Assembly: GCF_000247815.1 (NCBI RefSeq)
Contig: NC_021683.1
Span: forward strand, 15,524,219-15,588,218
Direction: 5' to 3'
Length of the DNA stretch: 64,000 nucleotides
From: Ficedula albicollis
Taxonomy: Eukaryota; Chordata; Aves; Passeriformes; Muscicapidae
Below, in pieces: positions 37,480-61,702 of the stretch (positions are counted from its first letter, which is position 1; each line of letters begins with the position of its first letter). The position numbers and the translations under genes were made by a program. The notes under the pieces were generated by a model, which worked only from the letters and a program-made list of their open reading frames with translations, did no database searches and had not been told where the DNA came from.

Positions 37480-38100
37480 AGCCGTTATCCGTCTGAGCTG
37501 TGTTCAGCTGTCAAGCGCCGGCTGCCTTTGCTGCTCGTGTCAGCAGACAGCAGAAGGTGGCAGGAAGGGCTGAAGTTAAAGCTCGTCAGGTTGCTGGTGT
37601 GCTGCCACCGGGGCTGTGCTGGGTTCGCTGGGGCACGGCACAGCCTGGTGCGGGGGCACCCCAACAACAGCTCCCTGTGCCCCCCCTGAACTGCAGCACC
37701 GGGGATGAGGAGGAAGGCAGGTGTGGTGCTGACACCAGGAACATCCATCGCCAGGGGATTGCCGGCCTGCTGAGTGTCCACACTGGGGCTGGTTTCAGCA
37801 GAGAGGGCTTCTCAGAGACCCTGAAGATACTGGGGTGTGTGATGCTGTGCTTGCTGTGGAGCCGCTGTTTGTGCCTGAACACCAGTGCTGGGGTTGGCTG
37901 TCCTGGGCCAGCTCCCACTGCTGCGGTGGATGGAGGAGAACAGCAGGATCCTCCTGGAACCCCAGCTGGGGTGGGCAACTCTGGTGGCAGGGAGGGGATC
38001 AGGGGCTGGGAGGCCCTGGGACATTGTTCCCAACCTTGCTGTGCCGCTGTTGGCTCCTCCTGGCAGCAGCAGCTGCCAGCAGAGCTCAGAGGAAGTTTTT
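37480..38100. other. GC-rich patch, open on both strands, no gene recognised
   Basis: About 600 bases are clearly richer in G+C and CpG than the surroundings. A forward frame (37500-38102, 200 codons) and a reverse frame (37586-38173, 195 codons) overlap almost completely. High GC lowers stop frequency, which explains simultaneous openness. Neither translation shows a domain I recognise; both are rich in G, P, S, A and C as expected from composition. It could be a small CpG-rich regulatory patch, a fragment of a decayed element, or unconstrained sequence. Confidence 0.4.
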
Positions 38101-38117
38101 GAAGAGAAAGTTTGTTG

Positions 38118-38133
38118 TTTTTTTTTTTTTTTT
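38118..38133 (+). repeat. T16 homopolymer
   Basis: A run of 16 T residues directly precedes the CATCAGAAAATGCCGATTC motif described separately. Confidence 0.9.
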
Positions 38134-38180
38134 CATCAGAAAATGCCGATTCGTCAAAAGCAAAACATTTCACAAAAACA
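38134..38180. repeat. unidentified dispersed-repeat fragment, copy 1
   Basis: It contains AAAATGCCGATTCGTCAAAA (38140-38159) followed by GCAAAACATTTCAC. A second copy of the same motif lies at 57585-57605, differing at only two positions, both CpG to TpG/CpA. The AAAACATTTCA word recurs in inverted orientation beside the second copy, suggesting an element with internal inverted repeats. I do not know the family. Confidence 0.45.
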
Positions 38181-41100
38181 TCTGGCTTTCAATGAATCTT
38201 CCCAGAGAACCTAGCCTGCTAAGCAGATTTTCATTGTAAATCTGTCTGGTTCCCTGCCAGGTCACCTGCGTGGCTCCGTGGCTGCCTGCCAGCACTTGCA
38301 GCTCGAAGGTAGCCACACCAGAACGCCTGCCCCACATCCCAGGCCTCGCTCTCTGGATTTACATCTGCCCTGCAACACCCCAGCCCTGAACGCAAGGAGA
38401 ATTCCCAGACAGACCCTCAGGCTTCCAGCAGGCATAGCCCTGGGCAGCTCTGATGGATTTCCATTCTGTAAAAAGTTTAGGCAAGAGAGAACGGGGAGGA
38501 AAAAAATGGGGGAGGGGGGATTAAATAAAATATTGATCTGAATTTGAATGGAAAATTATTTCAAAGTGCTCATGTTTTCTGCAGACCACAAATTCCCAAA
38601 TTCCAGTAGAAATAAGCCAGTGAGGCTCCGAGGTAGAGATGTGGGATATGGGAAGCCAGCTGTATGCTTCCAGGTTAAGTATGTTTATGTACATCATATG
38701 GAAGCAATCATATTTTTGTGGCATAAGTGTATTTATCCAGAAAGAAAGTACAAGTTATATCACTGGACTGAAGCATTTATTCAATTAGTGATAGTTAAAG
38801 TAAATTGAAATTATCATATATGCCAGCTGGTAAAAAATTCTTCTTTTCTATATAATTCTTCTTTCTATATAATTCTCAAACTTAATAAATACCTTTTAAA
38901 TAATCTAATTTTTGTGTTTATTTAGCATACTATGCATGTCCTGTTAATCCTGATTAAATACATAATTAGGTGTATTTAAAGTACTTAATTTAAAGTATTA
39001 GTGCTTATTTAGACAATAGTTTTCTTATTAAGGGTTAGTTTATTTGTTAATCAAATGTCACTTAAAATGTAGAGTGGGTGGGAAAGAGTAATTGTATGAT
39101 TTACTTGAAAGAAAGCTGTAGATAAAGTAGGTGGCAGAGGGTAAACAAGGAACAGTTTGAGTGAAGATCACTATTATGTGCATGTTTCTAATTTTATCCA
39201 TGTGCCTCAAGCGAAGAAATGGAGGGGAAGGGAAAAGATCAAAAGCTGGAGCCCAAGCTGGGTTGGGCTGCTCAGCAGTGCTCAGCTGTGTGCCGGGAAT
39301 TTTTAATTCCCTTAATTTTTCTGAAGCAAAGTTTTCACTGTGTAACTGGTGGGAGCCTTTTGTTAAGTTGCTGCTTCTAGAGATAAGGAGATGCATTCCC
39401 TTCTGGTGAGAGACTGCCACTTCCACCACGTTTGTCACTGTGCCCTTCCCTGAGTGTGGCTGGAGGCAACGTGGAAGAGAGCTGGTGTTTAACACTGCTC
39501 AGGTTTGGGCTCCCTGGCTCTGTGACAAGCTGGTCACACTGCCTGCTCTTGGACAGGCAGTACTAGGGATGCTTACTAGATAGAAAAGTTTGAAAAGGTC
39601 TTTTTCCAGAATGTTGGAAGTTTTGAGGCTGAGCGCTGTTCCAGGTTTTGCAAATACTCTCATTTGTGTTCTGCTGATTGTTTTCAGGTTTAATCGTAAG
39701 ATAAAATACCAGGTGCATTAAAAATTGTATCAGAATGTATTAAATTGTCTGTAACTTTCGTCAATGAAGAAATATTCCTGTTTAATATGGTCTGTCTCTG
39801 ATGCCTTTGTTTATGGTAATGTGACAAGCAGCCCTTCCCTTGGCATGGCATTGCTGCTTTCCCTTTTTATTCTGCACTTCTGACGGTGAGAAAAGTCTCA
39901 GCTGACTGGCAGAAGCAGAAGCTGCTGAAGTCTCAGCTCCTCTGAAAGGTGGGAGTTGCTCAGCAGCAAATGGAGCTGCAGTCACACTCCCCAGCCCCAC
40001 AGGCTGCCTCTGTGCTCTGGGGGATGCTCAGCGCTCCTCTCGCTTCCCGGTGGGATGGTGAAGTGAAGAGATGGGGATGTCTCCTGTCACTTGTTAATTA
40101 ATGGATTCTCTGCATCATCCCAGAGCTAAGCAGCCCATTTCCAAATCCAGAATTCTCAAATTGCATTTGCAACATGCTGAGACATCTCTCTGGCAGCACA
40201 TGGGGTCCTGACATCCAGGGGGTTTTGGGACTTTTGAAGCTTCCCCTATCTTCAATTTGTCCTGTGTGGAAAAGGCACAGGGTAATGACAGATGTGAGGA
40301 TGATATGGCACTGATGCACAGAATTATTCAGAGGTAAAGTTAGTAATTTATTTTGTCTTTAGGCATTCTCTTTGTGGACTGCTTGGTGATTGTGGAACTC
40401 TTACAAAATCAGAAATATTCGGCTAAGCTTATATTTCCTTCTGGAAGAAGGTTATAACGTTATTGGAATTTGATCTATAACATGTACGCTTACTGCTTGT
40501 AAATCTGGTAGTTAGCATGTCAAAAACCTTTTATCGGTTATTTCAAGGTTATAGCCAGAACTGAGTGGGGCTCCAATAACATTCTGGGGAGGTTTGTACT
40601 GAAATCTCTTTCCAAGAAGTATCTGGGCTATCTGCAGGTTGTGTGAAGAATGCCAGGCACTGCACTGTGCCAAAACATGATAATGGACACGCTCCCATGG
40701 AGGCTGCTGTGGCAGAGGCTCACTATTTCTTCCTCTGAGGGAAGATAAGCAATCTTGAAGCTCTGAGTTTTGACATGCAGGAGATATGTATTTTTGTGGA
40801 AACATCATGACAGTTATATAAGAAATGTTACTGGTCTGTAAAGGCAGACATGGTAACTCTGAGGTTGTGCATCAGTGTTGTCTTGTGTTGAGAAGGTTAT
40901 TGCCTTCTCTGGCTTGAGAAAAATAGGTATCCTCTAAGTGATATTGCTGGTGTTGTCTTGTGTGATTCCTTCAGCTCACATGGGCTGGTACAGCCCCTAA
41001 ATAAAAAAAATCACAGTTAATTTAGACTTCTTTTTGTTAACTGTGTTCAAAGCTCATTTTATTGAAGAGATAACCAGTTATTAAATAAGTATATCTTTCC

Positions 41101-42413
41101 CTTTCCCATGCCAAGAGTCCTGCCCTGATGCAGAACCAGAGGGAACAGTACAATTCATTCTAGATCATTATGGTTTTTTCTGGACTTCTGGTAGTTTCTA
41201 ATGCACTTCATGTCTTGGGGTGCTCCAGCTCCTGTAATCCCCTCCCATTGCTGAAACTCTTCCTGCTCCATTGAAGTGTTTGCCAGGTACTGTACAGAGA
41301 TAAGAGTTGGGGCAGTACTCACAAAGCTTTTGGCATTGATTGGGTTGTAGGTGTTTGTGCTGGTGATACTAAAAAGTTCCTTAATTGCATAAACTCGTGC
41401 TCCTGGACTGCTTTGCCTAATACTCTCAGGCAGAGTCCACCTTTCTTTCACTCTGTGCCTCTTTGGACCGTTTTCATAGGTTAGCAGGATGAATTTAACC
41501 ATGAAAAATGAAAATGGGGGAGAAATACTAAGGCTTCAAAGTCTTGAAAGTTTTTTTTTTAATATTCAAAATTAGAAACTGATACTGTTATGGCAGCATG
41601 TTAAAAGTGGTATTATCTAAGAAAGGAGGAATGGAACGAGGAAAGTCCAAAACAAGACAGTCTGGAAAGGAGGAGAACTAGCTTCAGGTTCTCATCCTGA
41701 TGGATTTAGGGCCTCCAATTTCTTGAACTTGTTGCTACCAGCAGGCTGTAACCTCTCCTTCTCCCTCCTACCTCTGAGCCCATGTCCCTAAGGACACTAA
41801 CATGAGTGCATGAAAAATTTCTGTTGCATTACACTGCATTTTTCAATGGACAAATTTCACTGAAGAGTTCTCACAATCACCTTTTCATTTACAGCTTTGT
41901 TTTTTTCATTTCTTTACCTATCCCAAAATATTATCTAGGCAGGACTTTGGGTCATGACTCCTTGCAGAATTCATATTTAATATTTCCTTAATATAGAATC
42001 TAAATTATTTTTGATAATCTATGCAAAGATTATGTATAATACAATTAATTGATATAAGTGGCTTCAATTCTCCTTAATATGACAAATCTCTAGTGTGAAA
42101 TATTCTTAGTTAATGATCAACATAAAATAGATAGAGTTCATTTTTAATGCAAGTACAAGATTTGAATTAATTTGTAGTTACAGCAGAGTTATTGTACTGT
42201 ATGATATACACACATACATTCCCTTCTTTTGTTTTTAAAGCTTTTCACATTGAGCAGATATGATGATGGGGTTGGGAACTTCCTATCTAAATTCTTTTGC
42301 TTTTCCATACTGTACATTTATTTAGGATTCCTTACAATACACTTATACTGCTTTGTGCTAATACTCTTATAACTGGCATGCATTTTGGTTTGCAGTGACT
42401 CATGTTTCCAGTT
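38181..42413. other. AT-rich non-coding stretch, no gene seen
   Basis: No recognisable gene. The longest frames are a reverse frame at 39058-39495 (145 codons) and a reverse frame at 41155-41502 (115 codons). Neither shows a domain I recognise or splice context I could defend. A 17/18-bp tandem duplication lies at 38838-38872. The stretch 41990-42240 is strongly AT-rich. Confidence 0.55.
38838..38872 (+). repeat. 17-18 bp tandem duplication
   Basis: TTCTTCTTTTCTATATAA is followed directly by TTCTTCTTTCTATATAA, one T shorter. A local slippage duplication. Confidence 0.9.
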
Positions 42414-42955
42414 TGTCATGATTTAACGCCAGACAGTATCTAAGCCCCTCACAAGTGCTTGCTCACTGCCCTCTTGATGGGATGGATAAGAGAATCAGAG
42501 AAAACTTGTGCACTGAGAACAGTATATTAATTGAAATAAAACAATGATAATGATGACAACAATAATACTAAATTATAATGAAAAGGAAGATAAAAAGAGA
42601 GGGAGAAACAAACCCCATGAAAAACAAGTGATGCAGATAAAAAGCACCACCCACCAAAGGATGCCCAGCCTGTTCCTAAGCAGTGGACCCTGGCCAGCTT
42701 TCCCCCAGTTTTTCTGGTGAGCATGATGCCATGTGCTATGGGATATCTTTTGGCCAGCTGGGGTCTGCTGTCCTGGCTGCATCCCCTCCCAGTTTCTCAT
42801 GCCCCCAGCCTCCTTGCTAGCAGGGCAGCATGAGCTGCTCTGCACAGCTGAAACATCAGCGTGTTACTCACTTTGCTCTCATCCCAAATCCAAAACACAG
42901 CACTGTAACAGCTACTGGGAAGGAAAGGAACTCTTCTGCAGCTGAAACCAGGAGA
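42414..42955 (-). mobile_element. solo LTR of an avian endogenous retrovirus, degraded
   Basis: Read on the minus strand, the element starts near CTCTCCTGGTTTCAGCTG and ends in GGCGTTAAATCATGACA. In between, in order, are TTTTGGATTTGGGATGAGAG, AACACGCTGATGTTTCAG, TGGGAGGGGATGCAGCCAGG, ACAGCAGACCCCAGCTGGCC, ATGGCATCATGCTCACC and a GATTCTCTTATCCATCCC stretch. I recognise this series as a widespread bird LTR type. That LTR normally begins TGTCCTGG and ends near ACGACA, with a TATA box where this copy has only a degraded ACCAGAAAAACTGGG. The length of about 540 bases is reasonable for the type. No second LTR and no gag, pol or env remnant lies nearby, so it is a solo LTR from homologous recombination. 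The 5' end has lost the usual TGT and no clean target-site duplication is visible, so it is old. The family name is not certain to me. Confidence 0.8.
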
Positions 42956-45362
42956 GAGTGAACACGGCAAGGAGTGCAGGCATGAACCACGGGCCCAGAT
43001 TCCAGCTGGAATTCCACAGCAGTTCTCCTGGCTGTAGGGCTCCAAGCTGCCCATGGCAGCTCGGTGTGGCTGTGCTGGTCCACAGGCAGGGTGAGACCTT
43101 GGGCAGAGTGCAGCAGCATGGCAGGTTTGCTCAGACTAATCTACTTCGAGCAGAGTACTAATGCAAGCAAAAGAGAGCACACAAGAGTACTGGTAAGGGA
43201 TTAGCATAAAACTATGTACATTATCATGGTCTCACTTTCTTAGATTTAATGTGAGTGATGTTCTTTAATATTGCTATTAAATTTATAGCAGTGAGATAAG
43301 CGTCAAATTTTCCTACAATTGCATTAAAGATGGGGAAAAAATATTGGGAGAAGTGCCAAATGGAATCTGAATGTAGCTTAAAAGACACGTGGGATGGAAG
43401 AAGCAAGTTGCAGGGAACATCTGTTTCTGCTGGACCTTGTCACTTTTCTGTCAGTTGTAACACTGAGTTAATCAGATTCCTTTAAAAACTGTTGTGTTTA
43501 AAATGCAGCACAGATCAAAAATAACTATCCAGTGTGCTGGAGTCTGTACATGTTATGGAATCATTTAAAAATGAGGACAGAACTTGGTGTAAATGTATCC
43601 CCTTGTATTTTCTCCCAGTATAGGGTATCAGTGAGAGCTGGAGGGGTTTAGAGTGGTTTTAATCCTCACTGTTCTTTGTGCTCTCACTGTTTTACAGGTC
43701 AGTGACTTGCAACATTTGTGTTGTGTTTAAAAATACATATTTTAAGGTATTGGCTAGATATCAAAGTTTGTCCAAAGAATACAATTCAAAAAATTCTTTA
43801 GTCATAAATGCCTTGTTTGGTTTATTTAGATCCCCAAAGTGTATCAACATAGGAGTGTTGGATGTACTGCAGGAGAACAAGAACCTCTATGTTCTCTTGA
43901 GAGAACCAACACATGTCCTACTATAAATTCCTAGAGATTTTCTGAGAGAAGTATTTTTTTTTCTGTCATGGTATATTTTGATTCTTCAATTTCCCTATTT
44001 AAAAAAAAAAAATTATTATTTTATTCCTTAAGGAAAGGAAATATCTCCTTGAAACATTTTCCACAGAAAAAATGTGATTTTTTTCTGAAAACACTTTGAT
44101 AGGTAACATTAGACCTGTGGTACCATAATATCTTTTTAATATGAAGGGAATCATGGCAGTGAGTTAATTTTTTTTTTTTTCTGGGGCACAAATTTCAATG
44201 TAGATGTAATAAGGAATTTAATAGTTTGCTGTATTTCTCTTCATACTCTCTCTACAAATTATTATCTGTGTTTATTACTGTAATGTTCAAAATTACAATA
44301 AAATATATCTGGTATCATTGATGAAAAGCTTAAGTTAATATCTTAAGAAAGTATTTTGGGAAGTACAGGATCTTTGTGCTGCAGTTGCAATTATGCCAAT
44401 TAATGCTGTGATGTTGTTAAATCTCACAAGCTGCAAGGCATCATTATTTGAGTAAGGGGCCTCCAAAGAGACTCATCACACTTTGCATAGTGGTGCTGGT
44501 AAATCAGCGGGCAATATCCTCCTCATTGAAAGAGCACAGACCACATGCACCAAAGGGTGCTGGGAGAGGACAGTATTGCTGGAAAAAACATGCTTAGATG
44601 TCTGTTAGTCATAAATTTGAGGTCATGACTATTTGCAGTTCACACACCTCATTGCATTATTTTTGCAGGACAGGGGTGTGAATCCTGGTGTGCTGGCTAA
44701 ACTCCAGTTAGAGCAATTATGTTTTATGCCTGAAATTCCCCTGTAGCTCCAGCTCGATATGTTTCCCATCTTGGTTTGTACTGTTGCTGTGTAGTGTTAA
44801 GCAGCTGACATTTTTGACTCTAGGAATTGCTGCATTCTCCATGTGAGTCTTGTCTGTGATCGTAGGCCAGCACTTTTCAAAAGGCTCGGAGTGAAACCTT
44901 TTGTGCAAGAAAACCATGATACAGACGTTGTGGAAAAACTCCAGAAGTTTGTGTAAGTGTGCAATGTGTAAGTTGTACAACTCTTTGTCCTTGCACTCCT
45001 CCCTGCTGTCCCATTTGGATCTGGAACCCTTATGGGGCATTCCCAACCACCCCGGGACAAGGATACGGCAACAGAGGAAAGCTGTGGGGACTGTGGTGAG
45101 ATTCCTTTGGGAAAGAGCAGTAGCCCAGGGGCAAGCCAGCAGTGCCAAGCACTGCTGAGGTCTCTCCCCATCCTGCCTGGCCAATTCCCCTGGCTGTGCT
45201 TTGCATGGGACCTGCACACCTTCCCAGTGCCAAGCCCCAGGCCCTGGCTGGGTGTGCAGTGCTCAGGAGGGACCCTGGTGCAGATAAAGCTCTACACCCC
45301 AGTGCCAGAGCCAGCCTGTGCCCTTTCCATCAGCTGCAGGAAACCACTGACAGCCATCCCCT
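42956..45362. other. non-coding stretch, no gene seen
   Basis: Unique, mostly AT-rich sequence with T runs near 43953 and 44169. A reverse frame at 44717-45217 (166 codons) is open but overlaps a forward frame in the same GC-richer interval and resembles no family I know. A diverged CATTTTCCACAGAAAAAATG block at about 44056-44090 vaguely recalls the unidentified repeat at 38134 and 57563. Confidence 0.5.
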
Positions 45363-45778
45363 ATGGCCCAGCTGGGGGTCTGTGTCAGGAATGGCCCCAT
45401 GGCCCAGCTGGGGGGTCTGTGTTGGGATGTGACCCCCATGGCCCAGCTGGGGGGTCTGTGTCAGGAATGGCCCCATGGCCCAGCTGGGGGGTCTGTGTCA
45501 GGAATGACCCCCATGGCCCAGCTGGGGGTCTGTGTCAGGAATGACCCCCATGGCCCAGCTGGGGGTCTGTGTCAGGAATGACCCCCATGGCCCAGCTGGG
45601 GGTCTGTGTCAGGAATGACCCCCATGGCCCAGCTGGGGGTCTGTGTCAGGAATGACCCCCATGGCTCAGCTGGGGGTCTGTGTCAGGACATGACCCCCAT
45701 GGCCCAGCTGGGGGGTCTGTGTTGGGATGTGACCCCCATGGCCCAGCTGGGGGGTCTGTCTCAGGACACTGACCCCCC
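45363..45778. repeat. 37-bp minisatellite, 11 units
   Basis: Eleven head-to-tail units start with ATGGCCCAGCTGGGGG and continue TCTGTGTCAGGAATGACCCC. Unit starts are at about 45363, 45399, 45438, 45475, 45513, 45550, 45587, 45624, 45661, 45699 and 45738, giving periods of 36-39 bases. Units 5-8 are identical, while units 2 and 10 share the variant TGTTGGGATGTGACC. Every unit carries CCCAGCTGGG, a 10-base palindrome around an E-box CAGCTG (the ninth has GCTCAGCTGGG). The period is not a multiple of three, which argues against coding, although forward frames remain open for up to 170 codons because stops are rare in the unit. Confidence 0.97.
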
Positions 45779-45974
45779 CACCACGCACGAAGCTGCAGGG
45801 CCAGGCAGGCTCCTCGCCTGGCAGGTGAGCTCATCTCTCCCCTGGAGCAGCTACAGTGGCACACACGCTGCTGTAAATAGGATTGTCTAGGACTGATCTC
45901 TGTTTTCTTTCTTTCTTTCCAAAGAAGAGGCCAAGATCAAAAGCCTTTACCCAATCAGTCAGGCTTTAATCAAA
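45779..45974. other. short non-coding flank of the minisatellite
   Basis: Unique sequence with a TTTCTTTCTTTCC pyrimidine stretch at about 45907-45920. No gene or repeat family is recognised. Confidence 0.5.
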
Positions 45975-46071
45975 TGAAGCACTTGAGCACATGCCTTACG
46001 TTAAGCACATAAGGATTATTGCTGATTTCAAGGAGATAAACACATGCTAAAGCAGGGACTCGGATCTGGTT
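45975..46071. repeat. ancient amniote interspersed-repeat fossil (GCACTTAAGCACATG type)
   Basis: GAAGCACTTGAGCACATGCC, TACGTTAAGCACAT, CTGATTTCAAGG, ACACATGCTAAAGCAGG and CGGATCTGG follow each other in the order expected from an old bird/reptile dispersed repeat: GAAGCACTTAAGCACATGC, TTAACTTTAAGCACATGAG, central ATTGATTTCAATGGGA, CACATGCTTAAGTGCTTTGC and GGATCGGGGCC. This is the best-preserved copy of this type in the window. I know the pattern but not its formal name. Confidence 0.6.
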
Positions 46072-47267
46072 CATGGCAACCTCATATCCCCGTGCCTGTC
46101 TGTAACACAGGCTGCTTCACCCTTTTGTTTGCTTTAGAGTGAGGTGAACATGCTGTCTGAGACAAAATAAGCAGATGAAACAGAGAAAACTTGTTGCTTT
46201 GAGACCAGTTTAATGAAAACATAGGTAAAATTTAAGCCAATAGAAAGGCTCTGTGTGACTTATGTGGGCTTTGTAATAGGTATCATGGCATCTAAACAGA
46301 CCCTTATCTCCTCAGAACTTCTGTGATGAGTCGGAATTTGTTTTTTCACTCCTTTTATTTCAGTGTGGGAGGCACTCACAAGGACAATATGCACAGAGGG
46401 CCAACATGGTGCACACAAAGAGTGTAACTTCCCCCCTCCCCAGAAATGATTAGTTTAAAAAATAAATGTTTTTGAGATCTTTTGTTTAGCTGGAAGTTAG
46501 TGTATATCAGAATATAGTGTTTGCATAATATTTATATACTATTCTATGATCAAAGGTTATTGCTGCACACAAGACAGATTCAGCAAATATTTTCAGGTGA
46601 ATACTTGTTTCCACTTCTAAGTTTGTACATTGTTTTTGTGGTTATTTTGTTTTAATGACACAGCCAGACAATGAATCCCAGCTTCTAACAGAAGAAATAT
46701 CAAGTCTGGGAGAAGTCATAGGGTTAACATCCTAACTTAGAGTCTTGGTCTACCTTTAATTGAAGTGGGTGTCCTCAGCAAGTGGCTTCTCCCATTAGAA
46801 ATTATTTTCTGCCAGAAATCTATATTCTGTCATACCCAATTATGCACCCTACTAATCAACAGAGAACTTGGTAGCACCCCAACATGGAGAAGTCTGCATC
46901 TGTTCTAAATCCTGCCCTTCTAAGCAGGATTATTGCCAAGCACTGTGAAGATTGCTTAGCTGGGTACAAAAGATGCTGTACCCTAGCCAAAAGAAGGAAG
47001 TAATTCTGATTTTATTTGAATGAGCTTATTTTATTGGATAGAAAGAAGTAATTGAATTATGTAAAATAAAATAAGGTTCTGTGTTTTTAAGAAAAACATC
47101 AGTAAATACTATCTCATAAAGATCTCTTGAAAAAACAGAATGCAAGGGTCTTTTGCAGTTCAAATATCTCCGATGGTTTTATGCTTCTCTGAAAGAACTA
47201 CTAGATGTATTTTTGACTACAGTAGTAACCTTCTCTCAGCTCATTTATCAAACCTGTCAGGTGTTAA
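46072..47267. other. AT-rich non-coding stretch, no gene seen
   Basis: Unique sequence lacking frames with recognisable domains. No array or transposon end was recognised. Confidence 0.5.
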
Positions 47268-47350
47268 AATGTTTAAGCATATGCTTACTGTTAAGCACTC
47301 GAGCATTAAAACCCATCCCAACCAACTGCCTAAAGTGTTCTGTGGGACAG
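47268..47350. repeat. ancient amniote interspersed-repeat fossil, further copy
   Basis: ATGTTTAAGCATATGCTTAC, then GTTAAGCACTCGAGCATTAA, and GCCTAAAGTGTTCTG correspond to TTAAGCACATGCTTAAC, TTTAAGCATGTGAG and GCCTAAGTGCTTTGC blocks of the same type as the copy 1.2 kb to the left. The central TTCAATGGGA is largely lost. Confidence 0.45.
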
Positions 47351-47551
47351 TTCTGGCTGGTGCCTGGTCCCCATGCCAGGAGCACAGCAGTAAATTGTGA
47401 TTTTGGAGAGTTTTTTTGTGACATCCTCAGTATTTTCACATTTATAGGCCACCTTGGAAGGACCAGTTTTATCTCTGAACTGGAGAAGGGTTTGAGGAAG
47501 ACCACAAGACACCAAACAGCTTCTTGGGTGAAGAAACATTACATAGATCAG

Positions 47552-47636
47552 CACTTTTTGGCTTAGAAAAGAGATGGCCACGAGAAGATGAGACAGAGAT
47601 GTGCACAACGGAGAGGTGGGAAGGATTGTTCAAGAG
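47552..47636 (+). mobile_element. possible CR1/L3-like LINE fragment
   Basis: CACTTTTTGGCTTAGAAAAG, then AGATGGCCACGAGAAGATGA and GACAGAGATGTGCACAA, recall the CR1-clade segment encoding LF(S/G)LEKRRLRxDLIEVYK. The translation is interrupted and diverged. It lies upstream of, and in the same orientation as, the CR1 tail at 48010, so both might derive from one insertion. Confidence 0.35.
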
Positions 47637-48009
47637 CTAGTAGGTGTTGTGTGAAACAGGGAGCAGGTTTAAAATTTAACTTCCTTGTAGAAAAAAAGCC
47701 TTTGGGTTTTTTTCAACCCATCATCACAGAATCTCAGCACACAGAACATTGTGGAGGCCAGAAGTACAAGCAATTTGACCAGGAATTCAATATTGTGAAG
47801 TGCATATGGTCCACTGAGTGCAACCAGATTTGCAACTGCAGATATGACTGCCACAAATCACAACCAGTTGGCAGCAGGACCTGGCTGGTCTGCAGGTACT
47901 CCTCATGTGGGGTGCATCCTGTATCCTGCTGTCCTTTGGGAATAATTGTGACGTGGTTTGTTGTGCTGGGGTGCTTTTGTTTTGCTTCAGTTTTTGTTTT
48001 GTTTTTCTT

Positions 48010-48062
48010 TTCAAGACCTGGATGATCTCCAAGGCTGTTCTCTGGTTCTGTGATTCTATGTT
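48010..48062 (+). mobile_element. CR1 LINE 3' tail
   Basis: TTCAAGACCTGGATGATCTC then CAAGGCTGTTCTCTGG and TTCTGTGATTCTATG reproduce the very 3' end of avian CR1 (GGATGATCTCCAAGGTCCCTTCC..ATTCTGTGATTCTATG) with a small internal deletion. Only about 50 bases are clearly recognisable. The sequence from 47720 (TCACAGAATCTCAGCACACA) to 48010 may be part of the same or another decayed element, but I could not place it. Confidence 0.6.
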
Positions 48063-57562
<9,500 letters not shown>

Positions 57563-57606
57563 CTGATGAAATGTTTTCTTATTGGAAAATGCTGATTCAT
57601 CAAAAC
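57563..57606. repeat. unidentified dispersed-repeat fragment, copy 2
   Basis: It contains GATGAAATGTTTTCTTATTG and AAAATGCTGATTCATCAAAA. The second word matches copy 1 at 38140-38159 except for two CpG-decay changes. The first word carries the inverse complement of AAAACATTTCA seen beside copy 1. This suggests a shared ancestral element with an internal inverted repeat. Confidence 0.45.
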
Positions 57607-61692
<4,086 letters not shown>

Positions 61693-61702
61693 TTTTTTTT
61701 TT
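61693..61702 (+). repeat. T10 adjoining the poly-C
   Basis: Ten T residues lie directly 3' of the poly-C, giving a compound C(n)T(10) pyrimidine tract, which reads A(10)G(n) on the minus strand. Confidence 0.95.

Noticed and set aside
41155..41502. 115-codon reverse frame with fairly protein-like composition
   Set aside because: There is no recognisable domain or flanking splice evidence, and a frame of this length occurs by chance in 64 kb.
44717..45217. 166-codon reverse frame
   Set aside because: It overlaps forward frames in a GC-richer interval and shows no motif I can attach to a family.
45032..45581. Forward frames of up to 170 codons over the 37-bp array
   Set aside because: The unit length is not a multiple of three and varies between units, so the frames exist only because the unit has few stops.
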